From CAWAYH01 sp963786195 (GTDB taxonomy: Bacteria; Acidobacteriota; Vicinamibacteria; Vicinamibacterales; 2-12-FULL-66-21): a stretch of DNA of 64,000 bases. Under the pieces are notes generated by a model, which did not search any database, was not told the origin of the DNA, and worked only from the letters and a program-made list of their open reading frames with translations. The translations under genes and the position numbers were made by a program. This document shows positions 16,120 to 25,101 of this stretch, piece by piece. Position 1 is the first letter of the stretch. The number at the start of each line of letters is the position of its first letter. The stretch lies in NCBI GenBank assembly GCA_963786195.1, contig CAWAYH010000013.1, forward strand, positions 248,001 through 312,000. Direction: 5' to 3'.

Positions 16120-17794
16120 ATGATCGCCGCCATCTACGCGCGCAAATCGACCGACCAGACCGGCGTCGCCGACGAGCAGAAGTCCGTCACGCGCCAGATC
16201 GAGCACGCGCGCGCGTACGCCGCGCGCAAGGGCTGGACCGTCGCCGACGAGCACGTCTACGTCGACGACGGGATCAGCGGCGCCGAGTTCGCGAACCGGC
16301 CCGGCTTCCTGCGGCTGATGAACGCGCTGAAGCCGCGGCCGCCGTTCCAGGTGCTCGTCATGTCGGAGGAGTCGCGGCTCGGCCGCGAAGCGATCGAGAC
16401 GGCGTACGCGCTGAAGCAGCTCGTGCACGGCCGGCGTGCGCGTGTTCTTCTACCTCGAGGACCGCGAGCGGACGCTCGACAGCCCGACCGACAAGATCAT
16501 GCTGTCGCTGACGGCGTTCGCCGACGAGCTCGAGCGCGAGAAGGCGCGGCAGCGGACCTACGACGCGATGCTGCGGAAGGCGCGGGCCGGCCACGTCACC
16601 GGCGGCCGCGTGTTCGGCTACGACAACGTCGACGATCGTCGGCGCGGACGGCCAGCGCTCGCACGTCGAGCGGCGGATCAACGAGGCCGAGGCCGCCGTC
16701 GTCCGGCGGATCTTCGAGCTGTCGCGCGACGGGCACGGGCTGACGGCGATCGCGAAGACGCTGAACGCGGAGCGCGCGCCGTCGCCGCGGGCGCAGCAGG
16801 GCCGGCCGCAGGCCTGGGCGCCGTCGTCGGTCCGCGAGGTGCTGCTACCGGCCGCTCTACCGCGGCGAGATCGTCTGGAACCAGACGCGGAAGCGCGAAC
16901 CAGTGGGGCCAGCAGCAGCAGACGGCGCGGCCGAGGCCGACTGGATTCGCGTGCCGGCGCCGGAGCTGCGGATCGTCTCCGACGACCTGTGGCACGCGGC
17001 GCACGCGCGGCTCGACGCGGCGCGCGGCGTCGTATCTGCGCGGCACGCAACGGCCAGCTCTGGGGCCGGCCGCGCTCGGCAGTCGCGTCGAAGTACCTGC
17101 TGACCGGGCTTCGCGCGCTGCGCGCGCTGCGGCGGCGGGCTCACGTGACGCAGCTCGCGAGCCACGGGCAGCGCCGCGCGTCACTTCTACGGCTGCTCGT
17201 CGCTACCACAAGCGCGGCACGACCGTCTGCGCGAACAGCGCTCGACGTGCCGATGGACGGACGCCGACGACGCCGTGCTCGAGGCGCTGCTCGACGACGT
17301 GCTGCGACCCGACGATCGTCGAGCGACGCCGTCGACGAGGCGCTGCGAGCTGCTCGCAGCGGCGACGACGCCGACGACCGACGCGCGACGCGCTCGACGC
17401 GGCAGCTCGCGACGCGTCGAGCGCGAGCTGCGAGCGGCTGACGCGAGCGCGATCGCGGCGGGCGGCGACGTCTCCGACGCTCGTCGAGGCGCTTCAGGAC
17501 GCGCGAAGCGCAGCGGCGACGACGCTCGAGCGCGAGCTCGCGGCGCTCGACGCGCCAGCGCGACGTCAGCGACGCGCCTGGCGCGCGTCGAGCGCGCGAC
17601 TGCGCGACGAAGCTCGCGCGACTGGCGCGCGCTGCTGCGCCGGCACGTCGCCGCAGGCGCGGCCAGATCGCTCCGGACGCTGCTGACGGGCCGCGTCGTG
17701 TTCACGCCGCGTCGACGGCGACGACGCGGCGTATCGATTCGCGGCGACGGCATCGCTCGGCGGATTGTTCAGCGGGATGACGTGTGCCAACTAG
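16120..17794 (+). pseudogene. large serine recombinase (integrase), multiply frameshifted
   Basis: The N-terminal resolvase domain starts at ATG 16120: MIAAIYARKSTDQTGVADEQ, with the nucleophile Ser in ARKST and the conserved QIEHARAYAARKGW. Near 16435 the frame changes to VRVFFYLEDRERTLDSPTDK and then ELEREKARQRTYDAM. Further shifts follow through the recombinase domain (VRRIFELSRDGHGLTAIAKT) and zinc-ribbon/coiled-coil part. The C-terminus, DGDDAAYRFAATASLGGLF, stops at TAG 17792-17794, two bases before the att repeat. Joined length about 558 residues, normal for large serine integrases. This enzyme probably inserted the element into tRNA-Glu. At least five indels make it inactive as written. 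Confidence 0.75.
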
Positions 17795-17796
17795 GG

Positions 17797-17812
17797 TGGC
17801 GTCCCCAACGGG
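17797..17812 (+). repeat. attR core within the tRNA-Glu 3' end
   Basis: Identical 16-bp copy of 6703-6718 (TGGCGTCCCCAACGGG). It covers the CCA end and the 3' side of the acceptor stem into the T stem, so integration leaves the tRNA intact. Confidence 0.8.
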
Positions 17813-17872
17813 ATTCGAACCCGTGTTTTGGCCTTGAAAGGGCCACGTCCTGGGCCTCTGGACGATGGGGAC
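17797..17872 (-). tRNA. tRNA-Glu (anticodon TTC)
   Basis: The minus strand folds as a 76-nt tRNA with acceptor GTCCCCA/TGGGGAC, discriminator G and encoded CCA. The anticodon loop CTTTCAA is closed by TGGCC/GGCCA, giving anticodon TTC, and the T loop is GGTTCGAATCC. It closely resembles the E. coli glutamate tRNA. Its 3' 16 bases are the attachment core of the neighbouring element. Confidence 0.95.
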
Positions 17873-18009
17873 ACGTGGCGTGAGCGCCGGAACACTCGAT
17901 GATAACAGTCGCGTGCGCTTTCCGCAAAGCTCACGTGCCCGTCGCGGATCAGCTCGACTGCGCTCGGAACCGCGCCACCCAGCCGGAGTCTAACGTCCCG
18001 GAGATCAAC

Positions 18010-18447
18010 ATGTCGCCACAGCGCGAAGGCCCTCTTCGCCCGCGCAGCGGGCTGCGTGACATGGCGGAAGTGAACGTCACCCCGCTCATCGATGTGCTGC
18101 TGGTGCTGTTGATCATCTTCATGGCCGCGCTGCCCATCAGCCAGAAGGGCCTCGACGTGAATCTGCCGGAGGTGGCACAGCCCGGCCCTGTCCCTGTACC
18201 GTCTCCCGCAATCGTCCTCGAATATGGAGCGGACCGCCGGATAACGATCAACACCATGCCCGTGACGCTCATGGATCTCGAGACACGCCTGCAGGAGATC
18301 TTCAGGACCCGCCACGATCGCACGCTCTTCGTGCGCGGAGACGGAAGGCTGCGCTACGGCGAAATCATCGCCGTCATCGATGCGGCCAGGGGCGCAGGTG
18401 TCTCGCGCATCGGCGTCGTCACGGACGCCGCGCTGGCGGCGAGGTAG
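18010..18447 (+). CDS. exbD: ExbD/TolR-family biopolymer transport protein
   Basis: ATG 18010 follows GGAG by six bases and gives 145 residues. The layout is that of ExbD/TolR: a short cytoplasmic N-terminus, one transmembrane helix at residues about 27-46 (PLIDVLLVLLIIFMAALP) with the essential Asp in LIDVLLVLL, and a periplasmic domain ending in YGEIIAVIDAARGAGVSRIG. ExbD works with ExbB to couple proton flow to TonB- or Tol-dependent outer-membrane processes. No exbB or tonB gene is adjacent, so it is an orphan copy that must use a partner elsewhere. Acidobacteria often encode several such ExbD copies. Confidence 0.9.
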   Translation: MSPQREGPLRPRSGLRDMAEVNVTPLIDVLLVLLIIFMAALPISQKGLDVNLPEVAQPGPVPVPSPAIVLEYGADRRITINTMPVTLMDLETRLQEIFRTRHDRTLFVRGDGRLRYGEIIAVIDAARGAGVSRIGVVTDAALAAR

Positions 18448-18471
18448 CCCGCTTTCTAGCCGTCGGCGACG

Positions 18472-18792
18472 TCAGCTCTGGCACGTCCACTCCTGGATCG
18501 AAAAGGCCGACGCGGCGTTCAGCCAGACCGCGGCCTGAGGGCGCGCGCCGGGAACCTCGGGGTTGCTGGGATCCGCCTGCACGCGAATCCAGGAACCCGC
18601 GGGCGGCTCGAGCACCTTGAAGATGTACAGCTGATCGCGGTTCGACGGGAACACCCGGTAACACTTCCCCACCTGCCAGGGTTGGGGGCCGGCGCCCGCC
18701 TGGGGCGACGACGCGGAGACAGCTCGTGGGTTCAGCCGCACGACGACGCCGAGCACCACGGCCAGGAGCACGAGACCCATCAGTTTCTTCAT
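18472..18792 (-). CDS. small exported protein, function unknown
   Basis: The start at 18792 follows a GGAGGG ribosome site on the minus strand and gives 106 residues. Residues 1-20 are a hydrophobic signal or anchor (KKLMGLVLLAVVLGVVVRL). The mature part has two Cys (GKCYRVF and EWTCQS) that could form a disulphide, and a beta-rich middle (DQLYIFKVLEPPAGSWIRVQ) that looks like an SH3-like or small barrel fold. It converges with exbD. No family recognised. Confidence 0.75.
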   Translation of the reverse strand: MKKLMGLVLLAVVLGVVVRLNPRAVSASSPQAGAGPQPWQVGKCYRVFPSNRDQLYIFKVLEPPAGSWIRVQADPSNPEVPGARPQAAVWLNAASAFSIQEWTCQS

Positions 18793-18877
18793 CGGCCCTC
18801 CTTGTCCCGATGGTACTCCGCGCGTCGCCCGGATTCTGCCGTGCATTCCATCGCAGAATACTTTACAATGCAAAGTC

Positions 18878-20360
18878 ATGACGCCGACTCGGCCGCTCAG
18901 AGTGAAGCTGATCCTCCCCGCCCTGACCGAAGCCACGAGCCCGTTCTGGCGGCCCGTCAAGTACCTCCCTCTTCCCTCCCCTGGGCCTCGCGACGCTGGC
19001 GGCCTACCTCCACCCCGACGACATCGCGACCATCGAAGACGAGCACGTGCAGCGAGTGACGCTCGATGACGCGCCGGATCTCGTCATCATCCAGGTCTAC
19101 ATCACCAACGCGTATCGCGCGTACCGCCTGGCCGACATCTATCGCTCGCGCGGCAGCTTCGTGGCGCTCGGCGGGCTTCACGTGACATCGCTCCCTGAGG
19201 AAGCCGCGTCGCACGCCGACGCGATCTTTCTCGGACCAGGCGAGCAGACGTTTCCGAAGTTCCTCGCGGATTTCCGCGCCGGCCACCCTGCACGGCGGTA
19301 CGAGTCCACCGCGGGCCGCACCCTGGACCGGGTACCACCGATACGGCGCGACCTGATCACCCGCCGCTGCTACCTTGTCCCCAACTCGATCGTCGTCACG
19401 CGCGGGTGCCCGATGCACTGCGACTTCTGCTACAAGGACGGGTTCTTCGCGGGCGGCCGCTCCTTCTATACGCAGCGCGTGGACGATGCGCTGTCGGAGA
19501 TCTCGCGGCTGCCTGGCCGTCATCTCTATTTCCTGGACGATCACCTGCTCGGCGATCGCCGCTTCGGCCGCGCGCTGTTCGACGGGATGAAAGGCATGAA
19601 CCGTCTGTTCCAGGGCGCGGCAACCGTGGACTCGATCCTGCGCGACGACCTGATCGAGCGCGCGGCCGCCGCGGGACTCCGAAGTCTCTTCGTGGGCTTC
19701 GAGACGCTGACGCCATCCAATCTCACAAAGAGCAACAAGAAGCAGAACCTCGGCCGCGACTACCGCGCGGTGACGAGCCGCCTGCACGATCTCGGCATCA
19801 TGATCAACGGCAGCTTCGTCTTCGGGATGGACGACGATGACGAGGACGTGTTCGAGCGCACGGTCGAGTGGGCGATCGAGGCCGGAATCACGACGGCGAC
19901 GTTTCACGTCCAGACGCCCTATCCAGGCACGCGCCTGTACGCCGACATGGAACGGCAGGGCCGCATCGTCACGCGCAACTGGGATCTCTACGACACGCGG
20001 CACGTGGTCTACCGGCCGGCGCGGATCGCGCCGGACGCGCTCGAGGCCGGCTACCACCGGGCCTATCGCGACTTCTATCGCTGGTCGTCGGTCGCGCGCG
20101 CCGCGTGGTCGCACGACTCGCTGAAGCACCAGGTGAAGCACTTCGCGTATGCGTCCGGCTGGAAGAAGTTCGAGTTCGCCTGGAATCTCGTCATCCGGTT
20201 GCGCCAGCTCAGGCTGATGACTCCCCTGCTGGAGGGGGTGTTGTCCAGGGTCTCGCGGACCACATCGACAGGCGCCGAGCCGGTTGCCCGCCCCGGCCTG
20301 GCGGACGTCACGCTGATGCTATCCGCTCCCTCCGGTGGGCCGTCTAAGCCTCAGGAGTAA
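18878..20360 (+). CDS. B12-binding-type radical SAM protein, frameshifted near the N-terminus
   Basis: From ATG 18878 the frame reads RVKLILPALTEATSPFWRPV; near 18970 a one-base shift moves coding to PPLGLATLAAYLHPDD and the rest of the protein. Residues to about 130 resemble the cobalamin-binding Rossmann domain of B12/radical SAM enzymes (FVALGGLHVTSLPEEA, GPGEQTFPKFL). The radical SAM cluster is GCPMHCDFC (CxxxCxxC) near residue 177, with a GFET motif later. The C-terminal part, KHQVKHFAYASGWKKFEF, is family specific. Joined length is about 493 residues. Substrate unknown; relatives modify lipids or natural products. Single indel may be a sequencing error. Confidence 0.8.
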
Positions 20361-20387
20361 GCCAGGTACTACCGAAGGGAGTCTTCT

Positions 20388-20777
20388 ATGCTGGCGAAAC
20401 TGACAATTGCGTTTGTCCTCGCGGTTTCAGCTCTCGTCCCGTACGAGCACACCACCACAACCGAAACGTGGACCGGTTGGTTCTCCGACTCGCGGTGCGC
20501 GCGAGTGACGGACGGCACGCCACGCCCGAATGGAACCGCCTGCGTGAAGAAATGCCTCTCGGAAGGAGCCGCTCCTGCCTTTATCAGCGAGCAGGCCCAG
20601 GCGGTGTTCGCGGTGCGCGACTATCCTTCGATCGCAGACGAGGTCGGTTATCACGTCGAAGTGACTGGCGTCGTCGATCCGACGGCGAAAACGATCTCGA
20701 TCACGTCGGTGAAGCGGCTCGAGGAAGTGAAGTCGACGTGCGCGATACCGGCGAAGAAGGACGGGAAGAAACGGTGA
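20388..20777 (+). CDS. small secreted Cys-containing protein
   Basis: 129 residues from ATG 20388, with AAGGGAG upstream. Signal peptide to about residue 18 (LAKLTIAFVLAVSALVP). The mature protein has the pattern WTGWFSDSRCA, then TACVKKCLSEGAAPAFI, and a beta-strand pair GYHVEVTGVVD and TISITSVKRL, the shape of a small OB-like domain with four Cys. Such proteins are frequent in acidobacteria but have no assigned role. It follows the radical SAM gene by 27 bases on the same strand and may be co-transcribed. Confidence 0.75.
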   Translation: MLAKLTIAFVLAVSALVPYEHTTTTETWTGWFSDSRCARVTDGTPRPNGTACVKKCLSEGAAPAFISEQAQAVFAVRDYPSIADEVGYHVEVTGVVDPTAKTISITSVKRLEEVKSTCAIPAKKDGKKR

Positions 20778-20858
20778 GGCCGAAGATACAGGCGGTCCCG
20801 GTGGGCTGTGCAATTCTGAACAGCGGCCCGAAGGGGCTTTTCTTTAGATTGCGGCCCT

Positions 20859-21092
20859 ATGGCGACTCATCGGAACAACGACGAAAAGCGGCGAGCCCGC
20901 ATCCAGCGGCTTACCGCTGAACTGGCCACACTGCATGAGGCCGACGGCCCTCGCAGCGCGCGTGCGAGGCGGATCGCCCTGGAGTTGGTGACGCTCCGCG
21001 ACGTGGACGCCAGGAAAGCCAGCGGCGATTTCACGCTACGGATTGGACGATCGTCCCGGCCACGCAAGCCCGGCGCTTCGCTCTCGGCCTGA
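20859..21092 (+). CDS. small basic helical protein, leaderless
   Basis: 77 residues from ATG 20859. A -10 box TAGATT (20845-20850) ends eight bases before the ATG and there is no Shine-Dalgarno sequence, so the transcript is probably leaderless. The protein is a charged helix (RNNDEKRRARIQRLTAELAT, then RARRIALELVTLRD) with a basic tail. No domain recognised. Confidence 0.6.
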   Translation: MATHRNNDEKRRARIQRLTAELATLHEADGPRSARARRIALELVTLRDVDARKASGDFTLRIGRSSRPRKPGASLSA

Positions 21093-21201
21093 ATCGCTCC
21101 GGCGCGACGAATTCGGCTTCTACCATCGCCGGGGTCGCGAGTCGACCACTCACTGTATCGAGCATTCGGGCACAGAATCAGCCCGGGTTAGAATCCCCCG
21201 C

Positions 21202-22635
21202 GTGCGTTGTCCCGCCTGCCAGGGCTCTGCGCCCGAAGGAAGCCGCTTCTGCCCGTCGTGCGGTCGGCCGCTCGCCGACGCGGCCGAGATGACGAGGCTT
21301 TCGGATCCCACCGAGACCATGCTGGGTGCGCCCGACGTCACCAGGCTTGCGCCACCGTCTCGCGTCGCGACTCCGCTGCAGCCGGCCGGTGCCGTCAGGT
21401 TCGGTGACGCGCCATTTCCGGAGGGTACGCTGCTGGGCGGGCGCTACCGGATCGTCCGCATGATCGGTCAAGGCGGCATGGGGGTCGTCTATCAGGCGGA
21501 CGATCTTCGGCTCGGACATCCGGTCGCCCTCAAGTTCCTGCCCCCCGCGCTCGCGGGAGATGCACGACGGCTCGAGCAGTTTCACAACGAGGTGAGCGTC
21601 GCACGGCAGGTGTCTCACCCGAACGTCTGCCGCGTGTACGACATCGGCGACGTCGACGGTCACCTGTTCCTGTCGATGGAGTACATCGACGGCGAAGACC
21701 TGGCCACCAGGCTCAGACACCGCGGACCCCTTCCCGAAGCGGACGCCGTGGAGCTGACGCGGCAGATCTGCGGGGGGCTCGCCGCCGTCCACGCGCGCGG
21801 CGTACTTCATCGCGACCTGAAACCGGCCAACATCATGATCAACAAGAGCGGCCAGGCGCAGCTGATGGACTTCGGCATCGCTGCCGGGGGCCGGATCGAC
21901 GATCGCGCGCGCATGACGGAGGGGACGCCGGCTTACATGGCGCCCGAGCAGCTGGCCGGCGAGAACGTGACGGTGCAGAGCGACATCTACGCGCTCGGGC
22001 TCGTCATGTACGAGGTCTTCACAGGGGCCCGGCTTTTCGACGCGAAGACGCTCGACGATTTACGCTCGCAACAGGTGTCGCTGACGTCCAGCACGCCCGC
22101 GGCGTTGACGGCCGCCGCACGTCCAGGACTGCATCGCTCGATTCTCCAGTGCCTGGAGCAGGACCCTTCCCGCCGACCGGCATCGGCGCAGGCGGTCGCC
22201 GGCATGCTCCAGACCCTGATACTCGATGCGCATACCACCTGGCGTCGCATCCTTCAGGGCGTGACGCCGATGGCCATGGTGCCGCTGACGATCATCGCGT
22301 TCAAGCTGCTCCGGTCGCCGAGCGTCACGAACCTGACCATCGCCCTCGTGCTCGTGCTGGCGATCGCGGCGCTCATCGTCGTCGAGCTCAGATTTCCTCT
22401 GGGCTGGACCGTGCCGTACAAGGGCCATCAGATCCGGTTCTACAACAACATGGTGCTCGGCGAGCGCCTGTTCATCGATGGCGTGCTGGTCGATCGCGGC
22501 CGGGTGGGCATTAACATCACGCTGCGCGGCACGATCGAACGCGGCGCCGGCGCGGGAGAGCGAATCACGGCGCAGTCACAGGCGAAGTTCCCGAAGTTCT
22601 CCTGCCGCATCGTCGCCGAATCGTTTGCGCCGTAA
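21202..22635 (+). CDS. serine/threonine protein kinase with N-terminal zinc ribbon
   Basis: GTG 21202 is the likely start: the -10 box TAGAAT (21189-21194) ends seven bases upstream and the protein then begins MRCPAC, a double-zinc-ribbon CPAC...CPSC. This gives 477 residues. The Hanks kinase domain spans about residues 82-345: GQGGMGVVY (P-loop), VALKFL (Lys), HRDLKPANIM (catalytic loop) and MDFGIA (metal loop). Two hydrophobic segments follow (residues about 355-400, AMVPLTIIAFKLL and ALVLVLAIAALIVV), then a small C-terminal beta domain (YKGHQIRFYNNMVLGERLF). A membrane-bound signalling kinase; ligand unknown. Confidence 0.9.
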   Translation: MRCPACQGSAPEGSRFCPSCGRPLADAAEMTRLSDPTETMLGAPDVTRLAPPSRVATPLQPAGAVRFGDAPFPEGTLLGGRYRIVRMIGQGGMGVVYQADDLRLGHPVALKFLPPALAGDARRLEQFHNEVSVARQVSHPNVCRVYDIGDVDGHLFLSMEYIDGEDLATRLRHRGPLPEADAVELTRQICGGLAAVHARGVLHRDLKPANIMINKSGQAQLMDFGIAAGGRIDDRARMTEGTPAYMAPEQLAGENVTVQSDIYALGLVMYEVFTGARLFDAKTLDDLRSQQVSLTSSTPAALTAAARPGLHRSILQCLEQDPSRRPASAQAVAGMLQTLILDAHTTWRRILQGVTPMAMVPLTIIAFKLLRSPSVTNLTIALVLVLAIAALIVVELRFPLGWTVPYKGHQIRFYNNMVLGERLFIDGVLVDRGRVGINITLRGTIERGAGAGERITAQSQAKFPKFSCRIVAESFAP

Positions 22636-22656
22636 GGCTGCGGACAAGTAGACAGG

Positions 22657-23211
22657 CTATTCTCTCGCCGCTTCGAGGCGGCGGCGCTGTTCGCTCGCGC
22701 GGTAGTTCTCCTCGAGGTGTTCCACGCCGTCCGCCGTAATCTGCAGCCGCGACTGGTCGTCGCGGCTCACCAGCTTCTTCTGCAGCAGGAACCAGATGGT
22801 GAACTCGAGGTGCTCGCGCGGCCGCCCGAGCAGACTCTCGAGGTCGTTGGGCCGAAGCGTCGGCGAAGTGGGCTCCATGCGCCGCCGGGTGTAGAGCGCT
22901 TCGAGGACGGTCAGCCGTCCGGCCTGCTCGAGCTCGAAATCGTGCTCGGCCGCCATCCCCGCCGACACGAGCCGCCACCGATCCTGCTTCTGCTGGTGAT
23001 AGGCGATGTCGTACTTCGCGCGGCTCTCCGGGCTGCTCAGGATGGTGTACGCCTCGTGCAACTGCGTGAACCGATCCTGGTTGCCGGTTTCCTGGTTGTC
23101 GGGATGAAAGCGCTGGGCGAGCAGCCGGTAGACGCGGTGGATCGTGTCGGGCTCCGCGTTGGCGCTCACCTGGAGCACTTCGTAGTAGTCAGTTTTTCCG
23201 TCGTCAGGCAT
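22657..23211 (-). CDS. DnaJ-domain protein
   Basis: 184 residues. The N-terminal 70 residues are a J domain (DYYEVLQVSANAEPDTIHRV) with the diagnostic HPD in QRFHPDNQE and the end LSSPESRAKYD. There are no Gly/Phe or zinc-finger regions, so this is a type III DnaJ-like cochaperone. The rest is a helical winged-helix-like segment (FTIWFLLQKKLVSRDDQSRL then ITADGVEHLEENY) resembling a regulatory domain. It would recruit DnaK to a specific client. It converges with the kinase gene upstream and is expressed from the minus strand. Confidence 0.88.
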   Translation of the reverse strand: MPDDGKTDYYEVLQVSANAEPDTIHRVYRLLAQRFHPDNQETGNQDRFTQLHEAYTILSSPESRAKYDIAYHQQKQDRWRLVSAGMAAEHDFELEQAGRLTVLEALYTRRRMEPTSPTLRPNDLESLLGRPREHLEFTIWFLLQKKLVSRDDQSRLQITADGVEHLEENYRASEQRRRLEAARE

Positions 23212-23264
23212 GCAGCGGACACATCGTAGCCCGTCGGCGCCGCCGCGTCAAAGCCGCTGTGTCG

Positions 23265-25073
23265 TCACAGGCTCTTCGTGCGCATCTCCTCTTTGAGGTA
23301 ATCCATCGCGCGCCAGCAGAGCGCCAGGATGCTCCACGTCGGGTTCTGGCACGAAGCCGAGACGAACAGGCTGCCGTCGACGACGAAGAGATTCTTGACG
23401 TCGTGGGTCTGACCGAACGAGTTGGTGACGGACGTCTTGGGATCGTTGCCCATCCGCGCGGTACCCAGCTCGTGGATCGACCAGCCTTCGGTGAGCACGT
23501 CCCGCCGGACTTTGATGTCCTCGGCGCCGGCCGCGCGAAGCATTTCTTCCGCGGTGTCGGCCATGTCCTTCGTCATCTTCAGCTCGTTGTCGCCGAAGCG
23601 ATAGTTGAAGCGAAGCACAGGGATGCCCCAGACGTCCTTCGCGACAGGATCCAGATCCACCTGGTTCTCCCGTCGCGCGAGCACCTCGCCGAAACCGGTG
23701 AAACTGATCTGCGCGGGATGGTTGTCGCGGACGGATTTCTTGAACGCCGATCCGAAACCTGGTGTCGACGATGCGTGCCCCGGGTACTCGCCGGAGCCGC
23801 TGCCGCCCTGGAATCCGTAGCCGCGGATGAAATCGGGATACTTGTCCGTGATGTTCCGGAACCGCACGACGTAGGTGTTCTGGGGCCGGCCGTCGTCATT
23901 GGTGATCGGCGTCCCGCGCAGCGTGGGCATGACGCCGCTGGCGCCGGGACCCATGACGTGCTCGCAGAAGTACCGGCCGACCGCGCCGGAGGAATTTGCG
24001 AGGCCGCTGCCACCGTCTACGGATTTCGAGAGCAGCAACAGCCGCGTGGACTCCAGCGTCGAGGCCGCGAGTATCACCACGCGTCCCTTGAAATCGAAGA
24101 CTTCCCGGGTCTGGCTGTCGATCACCCGCACGCCTGACGCGCGGTTCGTCTTCGGGTCCATCAGGATCTCCGAGACGGTCGAATTGGGCCGCAGGGTGAC
24201 GTTGCCGGTATCGCGCGCCGGGAAAATCAGCGCCGTCGGCGAATGCATGGAGGCGTTCAGATCGCATCCGCGTCCGCAGCGGCCGCGACCCGCGCACTTG
24301 ATCCGGTACTTGTTGGCGACCCCCTCCGTCGTCACGCCCGCGCGGCCCGGAATCAGGTGACGCCCCATTTTCGCGATCGCGCGTCGCACCATCTGTTCGC
24401 CGCAGTTCATCTTCACGGCACGCTGGAAGATGCTGTCCGGGAGCTGAGAAATGTTCTCGCGGGTACCGGAGATTCCGAGCAGCGTGTCGACCTTGTCGTA
24501 GTACGGCGCGATGTCGGCGTACGAGATCGGCCAGTCGTCGCCGAAGCCGTCGCGGCTGGCGGCTTTGAAGTCGTAGTCGGACATCCGCAGCGCGACGCGT
24601 CCCCACAGGTTCGTCTTGCCGCCAAGCACCCGCGCGCGCACCCAGGCGTACCGCGTGCCCGTTGTCGGGTTCTGTTTCTCGTCGACCAGCCAGGTTCGCG
24701 TGAAGGAGTTCCCCGAGTACGAGAGCAGCTTGCGATACTTCTCGAACGGGCCGGCCGTCCCGTAAGGGCGATCGAGCATGTTGTATTCGGCGGAGCCGAG
24801 CGCGAACTCGTCAACCGGCAGGCGTCCACGCCGCAGGCTCGCGTACGGCCACTCCATCGTCCGGTATTCGCGCGCTGGATCGAGCATCCGCCCGGCTTCG
24901 AGCAGCAGCACTTTGATTCCGGCGGTCGCGAGCTGATAGGCGGCCATGCCGCCGGCCGCCCCCGAACCGACGATGATGACGTCGAACGGCGCGCCTGGCT
25001 TGATCGCTGCGGCAGCGCGGCGAGATGCCGCTATCTGCTCCGCCACTACCTGCTGGTTGTCGGCCTGTTCCAT
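23265..25073 (-). CDS. GMC-family FAD oxidoreductase
   Basis: 602 residues. The FAD-binding dinucleotide motif is DVIIVGSGAAGGMAAYQLA (residues about 29-47). GMC landmarks follow: GGKTNLWGRVALR, the CAGRGRCGRGCDLNASMHS Cys-rich segment, and the C-terminal ELGTARMGNDP and NPTWSILALCWRAMDYL motifs with the active-site His region. Such enzymes oxidise sugars or alcohols. The gene directly follows the gluconate-2-dehydrogenase-subunit-3-like gene on the same strand with a 28-base gap; that partner carries the Tat signal and this catalytic subunit has none, so export as a complex is likely. Probable periplasmic sugar dehydrogenase. Confidence 0.92.
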   Translation of the reverse strand: MEQADNQQVVAEQIAASRRAAAAIKPGAPFDVIIVGSGAAGGMAAYQLATAGIKVLLLEAGRMLDPAREYRTMEWPYASLRRGRLPVDEFALGSAEYNMLDRPYGTAGPFEKYRKLLSYSGNSFTRTWLVDEKQNPTTGTRYAWVRARVLGGKTNLWGRVALRMSDYDFKAASRDGFGDDWPISYADIAPYYDKVDTLLGISGTRENISQLPDSIFQRAVKMNCGEQMVRRAIAKMGRHLIPGRAGVTTEGVANKYRIKCAGRGRCGRGCDLNASMHSPTALIFPARDTGNVTLRPNSTVSEILMDPKTNRASGVRVIDSQTREVFDFKGRVVILAASTLESTRLLLLSKSVDGGSGLANSSGAVGRYFCEHVMGPGASGVMPTLRGTPITNDDGRPQNTYVVRFRNITDKYPDFIRGYGFQGGSGSGEYPGHASSTPGFGSAFKKSVRDNHPAQISFTGFGEVLARRENQVDLDPVAKDVWGIPVLRFNYRFGDNELKMTKDMADTAEEMLRAAGAEDIKVRRDVLTEGWSIHELGTARMGNDPKTSVTNSFGQTHDVKNLFVVDGSLFVSASCQNPTWSILALCWRAMDYLKEEMRTKSL

Positions 25074-25101
25074 GACGGTTCCTCAGAATAAGCGCTTCAC
25101 G

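Larger units (their letters stand above)
6703..17812 (+). mobile_element. phage-like integrative element inserted at the 3' end of tRNA-Glu
   Basis: The two ends are an identical 16-bp direct repeat, TGGCGTCCCCAACGGG, at 6703-6718 and 17797-17812. The right copy is the 3' end (including CCA) of an intact tRNA-Glu gene. Between them lie an XRE regulator, a RepA-like ATPase, terminase, small morphogenesis-type genes, a tape-measure-like gene and, at the tRNA-proximal end, a serine recombinase, all on the plus strand. Flanking genes on either side are unrelated. No portal, major capsid or lysis gene is recognisable, so the element resembles a phage satellite or a reduced prophage. Confidence 0.8.

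Noticed and set aside
18957..20141. Minus-strand reading opposite the radical SAM gene
   Set aside because: No motifs; the plus strand has the CxxxCxxC cluster.
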